In this document: positions 37,132 through 46,375 of the stretch, piece by piece
How positions within the stretch are numbered: the stretch's first letter is position 1
Layout: every line of letters starts with the position of its first letter
Source: Photorhabdus caribbeanensis
GTDB taxonomy: Bacteria > Pseudomonadota > Gammaproteobacteria > Enterobacterales > Enterobacteriaceae
Reading direction: 5' to 3'
Length of the DNA stretch: 64,000 bases
NCBI RefSeq assembly: GCF_018448885.1
Contig: NZ_RCWB01000003.1
Location: 62,001-126,000 of the forward strand
Position numbers and translations under genes: made by a program
The notes under the pieces: model-generated
The model's database searches: none
What the model saw: only the letters and a program-made list of their open reading frames with translations
Told to the model about the DNA's origin: nothing

Positions 37132-39261
37132 TTGCTTAATCCGATTGTTCGTAAATTTCAATATGGTCAACATACCGTTACTATCGAAACAGGTATGATG
37201 GCTCGCCAGGCCACTGCTGCTGTCATGGTCAATATGGATGACACGGCTGTATTTGTCACTGTTGTTGGTCAGAAAAAAGTAAAAGAAGGTCAGGATTTCT
37301 TTCCACTGACTGTTAACTATCAGGAGCGTACTTATGCTGCTGGTCGTGTTCCAGGCAGCTTCTTTCGTCGTGAAGGTCGCCCTGGTGAAGGCGAAACATT
37401 AGTCGCTCGTTTGATTGATCGTCCTTTGCGTCCTCTGTTCCCGGAAGGTTTCCTGAACGAGGTGCAGATTGTAGCGACAGTTGTTTCTGTTAACCCGCAA
37501 GTTAACCCAGATATTGTTGCAATGATCGGTGCTTCTGCTGCGCTGGCACTATCTGGTATTCCGTTCAATGGTCCAATTGGCGCGGCTCGCGTTGGTTATA
37601 TTAATGATCAGTATGTGCTTAACCCAACTAGTGATGAGCTGAAAAACAGCCGTTTAGATCTGGTGGTTTCAGGTACTGCTGGTGCTGTTTTGATGGTTGA
37701 ATCTGAAGCTGACATTCTAACTGAAGAGCAAATGTTAGGTGCGGTAGTATTCGGCCATGATCAACAACAGGTGGTTATTGATAACATCAATGCGTTGGCT
37801 GCGGAAGCAGGTAAAGAAAAATGGGATTGGGCGCCGGAACCTGTAAATCAAGCGTTACATGACCGTGTAGCTGAATTGGCAGAAAGCCGTTTGGGCGATG
37901 CTTACCGTATCACTGAGAAACAGGAGCGTTATGCTCAGGTCGATACTATCAAAGAGGAAGTAACGGCTGCGTTGTTGGAACAGGATGAAGCTCTAGAGGA
38001 AGGCGAAATCCATGAGATTCTGGGTAGCTTAGAGAAAAAAGTTGTCCGTAGTCGTGTTTTGCGTGGCGAACCACGTATTGATGGCCGTGAAAAAGATATG
38101 GTTCGTGCATTGGACGTACGTACTGGAGTTCTGCCTCGTACACATGGTTCTGCGCTGTTTACTCGTGGTGAAACTCAGGCTTTGGTTACTGCGACTTTAG
38201 GTACAGAACGTGATGCTCAGATCATTGACGAGTTGATGGGAGAGCGCACAGATCGTTTCCTATTGCACTATAACTTCCCGCCATATTCTGTTGGTGAAAC
38301 AGGTATGATTGGCTCGCCAAAGCGTCGTGAAATTGGTCATGGTCGTCTGGCTAAACGTGGTGTAGCGGCAGTCATGCCGAAAGCTAACGAATTCCCATAT
38401 ACCGTTCGTGTAGTTTCTGAAATCACGGAATCAAACGGCTCGTCTTCAATGGCATCTGTTTGTGGCGCATCTCTTGCGTTGATGGATGCAGGTGTGCCGA
38501 TTAAAGCTGCTGTTGCTGGTATTGCTATGGGGTTAGTGAAAGAAGGCGACAATTTTGTTGTTCTGTCTGACATCTTGGGTGATGAAGATCATTTGGGAGA
38601 TATGGACTTTAAAGTCGCGGGTAGCTGTGAAGGCATCAGCGCACTGCAAATGGACATCAAAATTGAAGGCATTACCCGTGAAATCATGCAAATTGCTCTG
38701 AATCAGGCAAAAGGTGCGCGTTTGCATATCTTGGGTGTAATGGAACAGGCCATTAACAGCCCACGTAATGAAATTTCTGAATTTGCACCACGCATTCATA
38801 CTATTAAGATCAACCCTGATAAGATTAAAGATGTTATCGGTAAAGGTGGTTCAGTTATCCGTGCACTGACAGAAGAAACTGGAACTACCATTGAGATCGA
38901 AGATGACGGCACAGTGAAAATTGCTGCAACTGATGGTGAAAAAGCAAAACATGCCATTAGTCGTATTGAAGAAATCACTGCTGAAATCGAAGTGGCTCGT
39001 ATTTACGCTGGTAAAGTAACTCGTATCGTTGATTTTGGCGCATTTGTTGCTATCGGTGGTGGTAAAGAAGGTCTGGTACATATTTCTCAGATTGCTGATA
39101 AGCGTGTTGAGAAAGTGGCTGACTATTTGCAGGTTGGTCAGGAAGTTTCAGTTAAAGTTCTGGAAATTGATCGCCAGGGTCGTGTTCGTCTGAGCATTAA
39201 AGAAGCGACAGCCGGCGTAATTGTCGAGGATACACCAGTAGTACCACAATCAGCAGAATAA
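37132..39261 (+). CDS. pnp: Polyribonucleotide nucleotidyltransferase (PNPase)
   Basis: 709-aa phosphorolytic 3'-5' exoribonuclease and degradosome component. Two RNase PH domains, then KH (about 555-615, [15 protein letters not shown]) and S1 (about 622-692). The start codon is TTG ([10 protein letters not shown]), as in E. coli; AAGGA lies upstream. Confidence 0.97.
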   Translation: MLNPIVRKFQYGQHTVTIETGMMARQATAAVMVNMDDTAVFVTVVGQKKVKEGQDFFPLTVNYQERTYAAGRVPGSFFRREGRPGEGETLVARLIDRPLRPLFPEGFLNEVQIVATVVSVNPQVNPDIVAMIGASAALALSGIPFNGPIGAARVGYINDQYVLNPTSDELKNSRLDLVVSGTAGAVLMVESEADILTEEQMLGAVVFGHDQQQVVIDNINALAAEAGKEKWDWAPEPVNQALHDRVAELAESRLGDAYRITEKQERYAQVDTIKEEVTAALLEQDEALEEGEIHEILGSLEKKVVRSRVLRGEPRIDGREKDMVRALDVRTGVLPRTHGSALFTRGETQALVTATLGTERDAQIIDELMGERTDRFLLHYNFPPYSVGETGMIGSPKRREIGHGRLAKRGVAAVMPKANEFPYTVRVVSEITESNGSSSMASVCGASLALMDAGVPIKAAVAGIAMGLVKEGDNFVVLSDILGDEDHLGDMDFKVAGSCEGISALQMDIKIEGITREIMQIALNQAKGARLHILGVMEQAINSPRNEISEFAPRIHTIKINPDKIKDVIGKGGSVIRALTEETGTTIEIEDDGTVKIAATDGEKAKHAISRIEEITAEIEVARIYAGKVTRIVDFGAFVAIGGGKEGLVHISQIADKRVEKVADYLQVGQEVSVKVLEIDRQGRVRLSIKEATAGVIVEDTPVVPQSAE

Positions 39262-39271
39262 ATTTGATGTA

Positions 39272-39398
39272 TATACCCTATGGATTTCAAGATGCATCGC
39301 GACGGCAAGGGAGCGAATCCCCAGGAGCATAGATAACTATGTTACCGGGGTGAGAGAGCGCAGCCAACAAAGAAGCAACTTGAAAGATGACGGGTATA
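39272..39398 (+). repeat. ERIC element 2 (127 bp)
   Basis: From TATACCC to GGGTATA, the same element as at 20202 and 52247. It begins 10 bases after the pnp stop, and its last bases form part of the pnp terminator stem. Confidence 0.95.
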
Positions 39399-39430
39399 AA
39401 CGGCGTCTTGTAAAAAGGCGCCGTTTATAG
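39396..39430 (+). terminator. pnp terminator adjoining ERIC 2
   Basis: ATAAACGGCG pairs with CGCCGTTTAT; the left arm shares three bases with the ERIC end. There is only a short T-run. Confidence 0.6.
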
Positions 39431-39510
39431 ACTCAGGGCAGGAGGCCCAATAAATGCAATATGGGTGATAGGGCATTCTTAATTTAATGTCTGACTTTCG
39501 GGAGTAGGAA

Positions 39511-40395
39511 ATGAATCTTTTTCTGCGCTGGTGTTATGCTGTAGCAATACTTCTTTTGGCAGGATGCAGCAGCAAGGATTGGCGTAAAAACGAAGTTTTT
39601 GCTATTCCGTTACAACCTTCATTGCAACAAGAAGTCATTCTGGCTCGCATGGAACAGATTCTTGCGAGTCGGTCATTGACAGAAGATGAGTACGCACAGC
39701 TTTTATATGAGAGAGGTGTGCTGTATGATAGTCTCGGGCTGAGAGCTTTGGCACGGAATGATTTTTCTGTTGCCTTATCTATTCGGCCTAATATTCCAGA
39801 AATTTTTAATTATCTGGGAATTTACTTCACACAGGCTGGCAATTTTGATGCCGCCTATGAAGCGTTTGATTCTGTATTAGAGCTTGATCCAACTTACAAT
39901 TACGCGCGTCTTAACCGTGGCATCGCGTTGTATTACGGTGGTCGGTATAAGTTAGCGCAGGATGATCTGCAGGCGTTTTATCAAGACGATCCAAATGATC
40001 CTTTCCGTTCGCTGTGGTTGTACCTAGTGGAAAAAGAATTTTATCCTAAAGGGGCGATATTGAACTTGTCGCAGCACTACGAAAAAGCGAACCGGGGGCA
40101 ATGGGGCTGGAATATAGTTGAATTCTATTTAGGCAAAATTAGTGAATATACATTGATGGACCGCTTGAAAGAGAATGCAACGGATAACACTTCGCTCGCT
40201 GAGCATCTCAGTGAAACTGACTTCTATTTAGGTAAGCATTACCTAAGTCTGGGGGACAAGGATAGCGCATCTGCGTTATTCAAGCTGACGGTAGCTAACA
40301 ACGCACATAACTTTGTTGAGCACCGCTATGCATTGTTGGAATTGGCGCTGTTAGGCCAGGAACAAGATGACCTATCAGAATCGGACCAGCAATAG
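39511..40395 (+). CDS. nlpI: Lipoprotein NlpI
   Basis: 294-aa TPR lipoprotein of the outer membrane that binds Prc protease and regulates MepS and other murein endopeptidases. Lipobox LLAGC with Cys19. TPR repeats follow ([37 protein letters not shown]). It lies between pnp and deaD, as in E. coli. Confidence 0.96.
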   Translation: MNLFLRWCYAVAILLLAGCSSKDWRKNEVFAIPLQPSLQQEVILARMEQILASRSLTEDEYAQLLYERGVLYDSLGLRALARNDFSVALSIRPNIPEIFNYLGIYFTQAGNFDAAYEAFDSVLELDPTYNYARLNRGIALYYGGRYKLAQDDLQAFYQDDPNDPFRSLWLYLVEKEFYPKGAILNLSQHYEKANRGQWGWNIVEFYLGKISEYTLMDRLKENATDNTSLAEHLSETDFYLGKHYLSLGDKDSASALFKLTVANNAHNFVEHRYALLELALLGQEQDDLSESDQQ

Positions 40396-40496
40396 CTGAC
40401 GAACATTTCGAGATCGATTAACAAAGTCCATCATCTTGACCGATGAGGGCTTATTTGTTCGTTTAATTAAATACTTTGAGCCAGTTCACATTTTAA

Positions 40497-40577
40497 ATGA
40501 AAATGACCGAAATTTTTTTCGATGCGTTATGTAGACTGGCCGCCATAACTAATGAGGCACCATTACATGACCACTGA
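40497..40577 (+). CDS. yrbN: YrbN small protein
   Basis: A 26-codon ORF starting [17 protein letters not shown] and ending LHDH overlaps the first 11 bases of deaD in another frame. Its place between nlpI and deaD, its length and its FFD-LCRLAAI core match E. coli yrbN as I remember it. It may couple translation to deaD, a cold-shock gene with a long leader. Confidence 0.8.
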   Translation: MKMTEIFFDALCRLAAITNEAPLHDH

Positions 40578-42477
40578 GACTGAAATCTCTTTTGCTGATC
40601 TGGGTTTATCAGCACCTATCCTTTCTGCACTGGAAGATCTTGGCTATGAAAAGCCATCTCCAATTCAGCAACAATGTATTCCCCATTTATTAAATGGTCG
40701 TGACGTACTAGGTATGGCGCAGACGGGGAGTGGTAAAACAGCGGCATTCAGTCTGCCTTTACTGCATAACATCAATGCTGAGTTGAAAGCTCCGCAGATC
40801 CTTGTGTTGGCACCGACCCGTGAACTGGCGGTGCAGGTAGCTGAAGCGTGCGCAGATTTTTCTAAACATATGCGTAACGTGAATGTTGTTGCGCTGTATG
40901 GTGGACAGCGTTATGACGTTCAGTTACGCGCTTTGCGTCAAGGGCCGCAAATTGTTGTGGGTACACCTGGACGCCTTCTGGATCATCTAAAGCGTGGTAC
41001 TTTGGATCTGTCTAACCTGAGCGGTTTAGTTTTGGATGAAGCAGACGAAATGTTGCGTATGGGCTTTATCGAAGATGTTGAAAACATCATGAGCCAGATC
41101 CCCGCAGAACATCAGACTGCGCTGTTCTCTGCAACTATGCCAGAAGCTATCCGTCGCATTACCCGTCGTTTTATGAACGATCCGCAGGAAGTGCGTATCC
41201 AAGCGAGTGTAACGACTCGTCCTGACATCAGCCAGAGCTATTGGTCTGTTTACGGTATGCGTAAAAATGAAGCTTTGGTGCGTTTCCTTGAAGCAGAGGA
41301 TTTTGATGCTGCGATTATCTTTGTGCGCACCAAAAACGCAACGTTGGAAGTAGCAGAAGCACTGGAACGTAATGGCTACAACAGTGCGGCGCTAAACGGT
41401 GATATGAACCAGGCACTGCGTGAGCAGACACTGGAACGTCTGAAAGATGGTCGTTTGGATATTTTGATTGCGACTGATGTTGCAGCGCGTGGTCTAGATG
41501 TTGAGCGTATCAGTCTGGTTGTTAACTATGACATTCCAATGGATGCCGAATCTTATGTTCACCGTATTGGCCGTACTGGCCGTGCAGGGCGTGCTGGTCG
41601 TGCGTTGTTGTTTGTTGAAAACCGTGAACGCCGCTTGTTACGTAACGTTGAACGTACAATGAAGCTGACTATTCCGGAAGTTGAACTGCCAAATGCTGAG
41701 TTGTTGAGTCAGCGTCGTCTGGAAAAATTTGCCGCTAATGTACAGCAGCAGTTGGAAAGTAGCGATCTGGATCAGTACCGTACTCTGTTGTCTAAATTGC
41801 AACCTGCGGAAGATTTGGATATAGAAACGCTGGCCGCAGCATTATTAAAAATGGCGCAAGGTGAGCGCCCATTGATTCTGCCGCCAGATCCGGTGCGTCG
41901 TCCTCGCCGTGAATTCAATGAACGTGATGATCGTCGTCGTAATGGCTTTGATGATCGTGGCGAACGTGGTGATCGTCCTCGTCGTGAACGCCGTGATGTT
42001 GGTGAAATGGAGTTGTATCGTATTGAAGTGGGCCGTGATGATGGTGTTGAAGTTCGTCATATCGTTGGTGCGATTGCTAATGAAGGTGATATCAGCAGCC
42101 GTTATATTGGCAACATCAAATTGTTTGCAACACATTCCACGATTGAATTGCCAAAAGGTATGCCAGGTGATTTGTTGTCCCACTTTACCCGTACCCGCAT
42201 TCTGAATAAGCCAATGAATATGCAGTTAATGGGTGATGCGCAGCCATTTGAGCGCCGTGAACGTCGTGGTGGTGGGCGTAATGGTAATAATGGTAATGGT
42301 AGCGCTCCTCGCCGTGATCGTGAGAATTTCAATGGCGGTGGCCGTCGTTTCAATGGTGAACGCCGCGGTGGAGAAGGTCGTGGTGAAGGTCAGAGCCGTG
42401 GCAATTTCCGTGGTCGTGCCGATGATCATGGTTCATCTGCTCCACGCCGTCGTTACAACAATAGTAACGCGCAGTAA
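40567..42477 (+). CDS. deaD: DEAD-box ATP-dependent RNA helicase DeaD (CsdA)
   Basis: 636-aa cold-shock helicase for ribosome assembly and mRNA decay. Motifs: AQTGSGKT (I), PTRELA (Ia), VLDEADEML (II), SATMP (III), [11 protein letters not shown] (VI), the RNA-binding domain (about 480-560), and an R/G-rich tail. The ATG at 40567 (MTTETEISF) overlaps yrbN. Last conserved core gene before the accessory island. Confidence 0.96.
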   Translation: MTTETEISFADLGLSAPILSALEDLGYEKPSPIQQQCIPHLLNGRDVLGMAQTGSGKTAAFSLPLLHNINAELKAPQILVLAPTRELAVQVAEACADFSKHMRNVNVVALYGGQRYDVQLRALRQGPQIVVGTPGRLLDHLKRGTLDLSNLSGLVLDEADEMLRMGFIEDVENIMSQIPAEHQTALFSATMPEAIRRITRRFMNDPQEVRIQASVTTRPDISQSYWSVYGMRKNEALVRFLEAEDFDAAIIFVRTKNATLEVAEALERNGYNSAALNGDMNQALREQTLERLKDGRLDILIATDVAARGLDVERISLVVNYDIPMDAESYVHRIGRTGRAGRAGRALLFVENRERRLLRNVERTMKLTIPEVELPNAELLSQRRLEKFAANVQQQLESSDLDQYRTLLSKLQPAEDLDIETLAAALLKMAQGERPLILPPDPVRRPRREFNERDDRRRNGFDDRGERGDRPRRERRDVGEMELYRIEVGRDDGVEVRHIVGAIANEGDISSRYIGNIKLFATHSTIELPKGMPGDLLSHFTRTRILNKPMNMQLMGDAQPFERRERRGGGRNGNNGNGSAPRRDRENFNGGGRRFNGERRGGEGRGEGQSRGNFRGRADDHGSSAPRRRYNNSNAQ

Positions 42478-42502
42478 TCATCTGGACTGATATTTAAATA
42501 AT

Positions 42503-42535
42503 AAAAGCGGCTCTTTTTACAGGGGCCGTTTTTTT
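42503..42535 (+). terminator. deaD terminator
   Basis: CGGCTC (42508-42513) with GGGCCG (42523-42528), extended by A-T pairs and followed by seven T's. Confidence 0.75.
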
Positions 42536-42565
42536 ATCAGTTAATTGTATCAATTGCGGTATGAT

Positions 42566-42943
42566 TCAGTCTTCTTGGGGATCAATTAAATCAATTACTT
42601 TGCCAATGATTTCATCGAGCAATTCAGCCTCTGTATCTGTGGCATATGTAGCTTTCGTTCCTTCTAAATCCAGTGTTCTGATTTGGTGACATAATACGAC
42701 ACCCGTAATTTCTCCAGAAAGTGTACTACGGCCATCAACCACAACTGTTGTACCTGATGAGCGTGGCTTACTCCCACCTGTTGTTATTGGACAACAAATT
42801 GCAGTTCCTAAAGCTTTATTCAATATAGTTTCAGTGATAACAATGAAGTAATGTTTTCCCTTTAATTCCCGGCCAGTCACTGGATCATGATCTACAAACC
42901 AGATTTCTCCTCGTCCTGGGAATTTTTTCCTTTTAGTCATCAT
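42566..42943 (-). CDS. MazF/PemK/ChpB-family mRNA interferase toxin
   Basis: 125-aa protein of the CcdB/PemK fold, expected to be a ribosome-independent endoribonuclease. Family motifs: GRGEIWFVDHDPVTGREL, ICCPITTGG, and VVLCHQIRTLDLEG. The frame extends to a TTG at 42958, but ATG-ATG at 42943 overlaps the antitoxin stop, the usual arrangement, and is preferred. Its antitoxin gene is truncated (next entry), so the toxin is probably unexpressed, weakly active, or neutralised by another antitoxin. First gene of the island. Confidence 0.85.
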   Translation of the reverse strand: MMTKRKKFPGRGEIWFVDHDPVTGRELKGKHYFIVITETILNKALGTAICCPITTGGSKPRSSGTTVVVDGRSTLSGEITGVVLCHQIRTLDLEGTKATYATDTEAELLDEIIGKVIDLIDPQED

Positions 42944-43107
42944 TGTATTCCTTACCAACTGCCGGAGTTTCGTTCCAGAATGCCACTGATTGATTTAGTA
43001 CTTTTATTTCCTGAGGATTGATTTCTGTAAGAAGCTGGGATAGGGTTTTTCTCCCTCTTCGTTGCCTTTTAGCAGATATTATATTGAGACATTCCCCCTG
43101 TTTATTT
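42933..43107 (-). pseudogene. Truncated MazE/PemI-type antitoxin, cut by a Tn3-family end
   Basis: Reading minus strand, the frame ends GRKTLSQLLTEINPQEI and then WNETPAVGKEYNDD-stop, the C-terminal toxin-binding part of PemI/ChpS-type antitoxins. The stop overlaps the toxin start by a few bases. The frame has no ATG or GTG; the N-terminal AbrB DNA-binding half is gone, and the sequence changes to a transposon inverted repeat exactly at 43107/43108. Seen in sequence; the assignment rests on the tail motif and on gene position. Confidence 0.75.
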
Positions 43108-43146
43108 GGGGAACGCCTCAGAAAACGGGAAATAAAGCACGTTAAG
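43108..43146 (+). repeat. Tn3-family terminal inverted repeat 1 (Tn21-like)
   Basis: It begins GGGG, contains CCTCAGAAAACGGGAAATAA, then AGCACGTTAAG. From memory this closely matches the 38-bp end of Tn21-group transposons. The outer GGGG end faces the cut antitoxin gene, so the transposon body lies to the right. Five AT-rich bases, TATTT (43103-43107), could be one copy of the target duplication. Confidence 0.75.
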
Positions 43147-43183
43147 GGATTTTCTCAGAATTAGGAAAAAATCGTACTCTAAG
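43146..43183 (+). repeat. Tn3-family terminal inverted repeat 2 (Tn501/Tn1721-like)
   Basis: A 38-bp sequence that directly follows repeat 1 in the same orientation. It contains CTCAGAATTAGGAAAAAATC and GTACTCTAAG, close to the ends of Tn501/Tn1721. Two unlike Tn3-group ends in tandem imply nested insertion or replacement of one transposon end by another. Confidence 0.7.
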
Positions 43184-43252
43184 GTAATATCCAACGGCAA
43201 TAATGCTATATGAAAATCTGGAGATGTTGGTCATGAGTGGATCAAATTTCAC

Positions 43253-43281
43253 TTGATACATTGATGGTCAATGTATAAAAT
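43253..43281 (+). promoter_or_regulatory. Promoter with embedded PadR-type operator
   Basis: TTGATA, 17 bp, TAAAAT gives a promoter whose spacer is filled by the perfect palindrome TACATTGATGGTCAATGTA (43257-43275; one further A-T pair on each side). PadR proteins usually bind such ATGT/ACAT dyads and repress themselves, so this is the likely operator of the next gene. Confidence 0.7.
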
Positions 43282-43288
43282 GAATACT

Positions 43289-43669
43289 ATGACTAGATCA
43301 AGAACTGCTATTAAAACTGTAGAGCGTCCGGCAGTAGACTACACTGACCGACTGTATTGGAATGGCATCATCAAGATGAGCCTGTCCAAGTTCTTTATTT
43401 TCAGTGTATTGCAAACTCGTCCGATGCATGGTTACGAAATCGCCCGTGAGGTTGAGTGTTCAACACAAGGGTGTTGCGCCCCAACTGAGGGCACTATCTA
43501 TCCGGTATTGCGTGAGTTGGAGCAAGGTGGCTATGTCACTGTGCACACTGAAACCGTCGCCGGACGTGGCCGTAAGGTCTACACCCTGACAGAGAAAGGA
43601 CGTGAAGCGTTTGCTGTCGCAGTAGAAGCTTGGCTGGAAGTAACCCAATACATCACTCAACAACGGTGA
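43289..43669 (+). CDS. PadR-family regulator with Cys cluster (probable arsenic sensor)
   Basis: 126 aa from ATG 43289. Winged-helix PadR core: SLSKFFIFSVLQTRPMHGYE, TEGTIYPVLRELEQGGYV, GRGRKVYTLTEKG. Cys57, Cys62 and Cys63 (ECSTQGCCAPTEG) sit just before the recognition helix, an ideal soft-metal site, and the downstream genes are arsenic genes. The in-frame ATG at 43271 lies inside the -10/operator and cannot be the start. With a start point near 43288 the mRNA would be almost leaderless; ATG 43376 is an alternative. Replaces the usual ArsR. Confidence 0.78.
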   Translation: MTRSRTAIKTVERPAVDYTDRLYWNGIIKMSLSKFFIFSVLQTRPMHGYEIAREVECSTQGCCAPTEGTIYPVLRELEQGGYVTVHTETVAGRGRKVYTLTEKGREAFAVAVEAWLEVTQYITQQR

Positions 43670-43720
43670 TATTTTTTTAACCACAAGCATTGCCCATCGA
43701 TGCATTGATCGAGAATAGCT

Positions 43721-44614
43721 ATGGATCTGAATACCGTCTCTGAAACATTGAAGTTCTTTGCCGTCATCAGCGGGGAACTGATAGCCCTGTTTTTCATTAT
43801 TAGCTTTCTGGTGGCGCTGCTACAGGAATATGTTCCCACCAGTACCGTACAACGCCTGATGACTAGCCACAGCCTGCGGGGCAATGTCGTGGGGGCCGGT
43901 TTAGGCGCGGTGACTCCGTTCTGCTCCTGCTCGACGATCCCGGTGACAATCGGCTTGCTGAATGCGGGCGCACCCTTTGGGGCGGCCATGTCATTCCTCA
44001 TATCATCACCTATTTTAAACCCGGTCATTCTTGGGCTGCTGGTGACGCTGTTCGGCTGGAAGTTTGCCCTGTTCTATGGTATCGCCTCCTTTGTACTGGC
44101 AGTCGCTATTGGAGTGCTCTGGCAAGCCTTCGGATTAGAAAAAGACGTCAAGAAAGTCCGGGTGGTGGGTGATACTGAAAATCAGGGGCCGAATGACTTC
44201 AAGTCACGGTTGCGCCGCTCTGCTTATTCTGCCTTTGGTTTATTCAAAACCTCACTGCCTTACCTGTTAATTGGTGCCGGGATTGGTTCACTGATTTATG
44301 GTGTTGTGCCCGGTGAATGGATTGCCAGTGTGGCTGGAGCTGATAACCCGCTCGCTATCCCGGTTGCCGCTGCCATTGGTGTACCGCTGTACATCCGCGC
44401 AGAAACATTGATCCCTATCGGTATGGCCTTACAAGCCCAGGGCATGAGTATCGGTGCGGTTGCCGCCCTGATTATTGCCGGGGCCGGGGCCAGTATTCCC
44501 GAAGTGGCCTTGCTGAATACCATTTTCCGCCCGCGCTTGGTGGCTATGTTTGTATTAACCATCTTTATCGTTGCCATTGGTGTTGGCTATATCGCTAACG
44601 TATTGTTTATATAA
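43721..44614 (+). CDS. arsP: ArsP-like organoarsenical efflux permease
   Basis: 297-aa inner-membrane permease of the ArsP_1 (DUF318) family with about eight helices. The hallmark TPFCSCSTIPV is at residues 65-75 (Cys68, Cys70), repeated structurally by IRAETLIPIG in the second half. Characterised ArsP exports trivalent organoarsenicals such as methylarsenite. Beside ArsM this makes a make-and-export pair. Members of the wider family move other ions, so the symbol rests partly on context. Visibly richer in G+C than the core genes. Confidence 0.75.
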   Translation: MDLNTVSETLKFFAVISGELIALFFIISFLVALLQEYVPTSTVQRLMTSHSLRGNVVGAGLGAVTPFCSCSTIPVTIGLLNAGAPFGAAMSFLISSPILNPVILGLLVTLFGWKFALFYGIASFVLAVAIGVLWQAFGLEKDVKKVRVVGDTENQGPNDFKSRLRRSAYSAFGLFKTSLPYLLIGAGIGSLIYGVVPGEWIASVAGADNPLAIPVAAAIGVPLYIRAETLIPIGMALQAQGMSIGAVAALIIAGAGASIPEVALLNTIFRPRLVAMFVLTIFIVAIGVGYIANVLFI

Positions 44615-44626
44615 GAGGTATCTACC

Positions 44627-44839
44627 ATGCCTGAGAAAAAAGGCTTTTTTAGCCGTCTGTTCGGTAAGCAGGAAGAATCCGCCTGCTGTGCGGTACGCAT
44701 CAAAGAGGTGCCTGATGAGCCAGCTAAGCCAGCGGCCACCAAATCCTCCTCCTGCTGCGCGGTGCGTATCGAAGCCGTTGAAGAGGAAGACGACACTCAA
44801 CGTGTTAAACCATCGGCCAGTTCATCACAGGCTGGATAA
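44627..44839 (+). CDS. 70-aa protein with duplicated CCAVRI motif
   Basis: A short soluble protein with two copies of CCAVRI-x-x-V (Cys20-Cys21 and Cys43-Cys44) separated by a P/A/K linker and followed by an acidic patch and Ser-rich tail. The N-terminal KKGFFSRLFGK is basic and amphipathic. It lies 12 bp after arsP and 36 bp before arsM, in the same operon. I do not recognise a family; vicinal Cys pairs suggest binding of trivalent arsenic or delivery between ArsM and ArsP. The overlapping plus frame 44571-44879 is a shadow. Confidence 0.7.
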   Translation: MPEKKGFFSRLFGKQEESACCAVRIKEVPDEPAKPAATKSSSCCAVRIEAVEEEDDTQRVKPSASSSQAG

Positions 44840-44875
44840 TGACAGTCGGATATCTACATTAATAAGGATCACTCA

Positions 44876-45958
44876 ATGAGGACAAATGAACACGAGGCTG
44901 ACCGGCGGATAGAGCAGGTACAGCATTACTATGGCGATACGTTGACAGACAAAGAGGATCTGGCAACGAACGTCTGTACGGTAGACGCACCGCCTTCTGA
45001 TAGTGTCAAAGCGATTCTGGCAAAGATTCATCCTGACGTACAGATGCGCTTTTATGGCTGCGGCTCCCCTTTTCCGCCCTTACTGACGGGAGCCACCGTA
45101 CTGGATTTGGGGTGTGGTGGTGGGCGTGACTGCTTCATTCTATCCAGCCTGGTCGGAGAGCAGGGTAAAGTGATTGGTGTGGATGCCACCGCCGAGCAGA
45201 TCGCCTTCGCCGAGAGTCATGTGGAATATCACCGCGAAGCGTTTGGCTATGCCAATAGCAATGTCCACTTTTTGCAGGGGAATATTGAGGCACTGGACAA
45301 ACTCAATCTACCCCCGGAAAGTATTGATGTCATCGTTTCAAACTGTGTGATCAACCTGTCTATGACTAAAGCGGATGTACTGGCCGGTATGGCTAAGCTG
45401 CTCAAGCCCGGTGGGGAAATCTACTTTGCAGATATTTTTTCAGACAGAAGGCTTGCGCCGGAACTGAGAAATGATCCTTTACTGGTGGGTGAATGTATTG
45501 GTGACGCGCTCTATTTTGAAGATTTTATCCGGCTGGCGAGAAAAGCCGGTTTTCTGGATGCGCGGGTTATTGCGAGCAGTGAAAAGACGATTGCCAACCC
45601 GGCGATTGAAGCCAGACTTGGCGGTGTGAAACTCTCTTCCATCACATTCCGGTTGTTCAAACTGGATTTAGAAGATAGCTGTGAGGATTATGGTCAGGTG
45701 GCTATCTATCGGGGCAATCTGCCCGATGCTCCGGATCGCTTTGTCTTGGATAGCGGCCATGTGTTTGATACCGGTCGCGCAGTACCGGTCTGTCGCAATA
45801 CTGCGGATATGATTAGTAAGAGCCGCTATCGTCAATTATTTAATATCATTGGAGAGGGGAATAGGCACTACGGATTATTCCCGTGCTATACACCTCAAGT
45901 CGGAGTAACGTCCGGCACCGAGATGGAAAGCTACACTCTAACTGGTTGCAGTTGCTGA
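44876..45958 (+). CDS. arsM: Arsenite S-adenosylmethionine methyltransferase ArsM
   Basis: 360-aa class I methyltransferase. SAM motif VLDLGCGGGRDCF (residues 75-87). Four cysteines, Cys34, Cys62, Cys157 and Cys207, have the same spacings (28 and 50) as the As(III)-binding Cys44/72 and Cys174/224 of the characterised algal ArsM, so the active site is complete. The C-terminal domain ends TGCSC. AAGGAT precedes the ATG. It would methylate arsenite to methylarsenite and dimethylarsenicals. Last gene of the padR-arsP-small-arsM operon. Confidence 0.9.
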   Translation: MRTNEHEADRRIEQVQHYYGDTLTDKEDLATNVCTVDAPPSDSVKAILAKIHPDVQMRFYGCGSPFPPLLTGATVLDLGCGGGRDCFILSSLVGEQGKVIGVDATAEQIAFAESHVEYHREAFGYANSNVHFLQGNIEALDKLNLPPESIDVIVSNCVINLSMTKADVLAGMAKLLKPGGEIYFADIFSDRRLAPELRNDPLLVGECIGDALYFEDFIRLARKAGFLDARVIASSEKTIANPAIEARLGGVKLSSITFRLFKLDLEDSCEDYGQVAIYRGNLPDAPDRFVLDSGHVFDTGRAVPVCRNTADMISKSRYRQLFNIIGEGNRHYGLFPCYTPQVGVTSGTEMESYTLTGCSC

Positions 45959-46036
45959 GGTTAATCTGAAGCAGATAATGGCAGGAAAGCGACCACCTTT
46001 GCTTGCTCCATCACAAAGCAACAGAAATATAACACA

Positions 46037-46366
46037 TTAAGTTTGAGAGGCGGGTACCCAACGATACAGTGTAGGAACTAATACACCCAGATTTTTGGCT
46101 ACCTCCCTAGGAGGGACACCACTCGCTAAAAGCCTTCTGGCTGATTCAATTTTGCTATCCGTCATCTTGGGTTTGCGTCTCCCTTTGCGGCCAGGTTGTC
46201 TGGCAACCTCAAGCCCGGCTCGGGTACGTTCGATCATCAGCTCACGCTCCATCTTTGCTAGACTTGCCATGACATGGAAGAAGAAACGGCCTGATGGTGT
46301 ACCCGTGTCGATAGAGTCGGTCAGGCTTTTAAACTGAATGCCCTGTTTGTGCAGTTCATCGACTAA
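46037..46366 (-). pseudogene. Resolvase (TnpR-type serine recombinase) C-terminal fragment
   Basis: The open frame on the minus strand reads from LVDELHKQGIQFKSLTDSID through GRFFFHVMASLAKMERELM to the C-terminal helix-turn-helix (SGVPPREVAKNLGVLVPTLY). It is the C-terminal 110 residues of a Tn3-type resolvase; the catalytic N-terminus with the active serine is missing, replaced at about 46367 by the IS110 fragment. Fits the Tn3-family ends at 43108-43183. Confidence 0.85.
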
Positions 46367-46375
46367 ATTGACTCA

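Noticed and set aside
44571-44879. 102-codon plus-strand ORF overlapping the small Cys protein
   Set aside because: It overlaps the end of arsP and the whole CCAVRI gene in another frame; the 44627 frame has better position and a repeated motif.
46095-46337. 80-codon plus-strand ORF
   Set aside because: Antisense to the resolvase fragment, which has clear protein homology on the minus strand.
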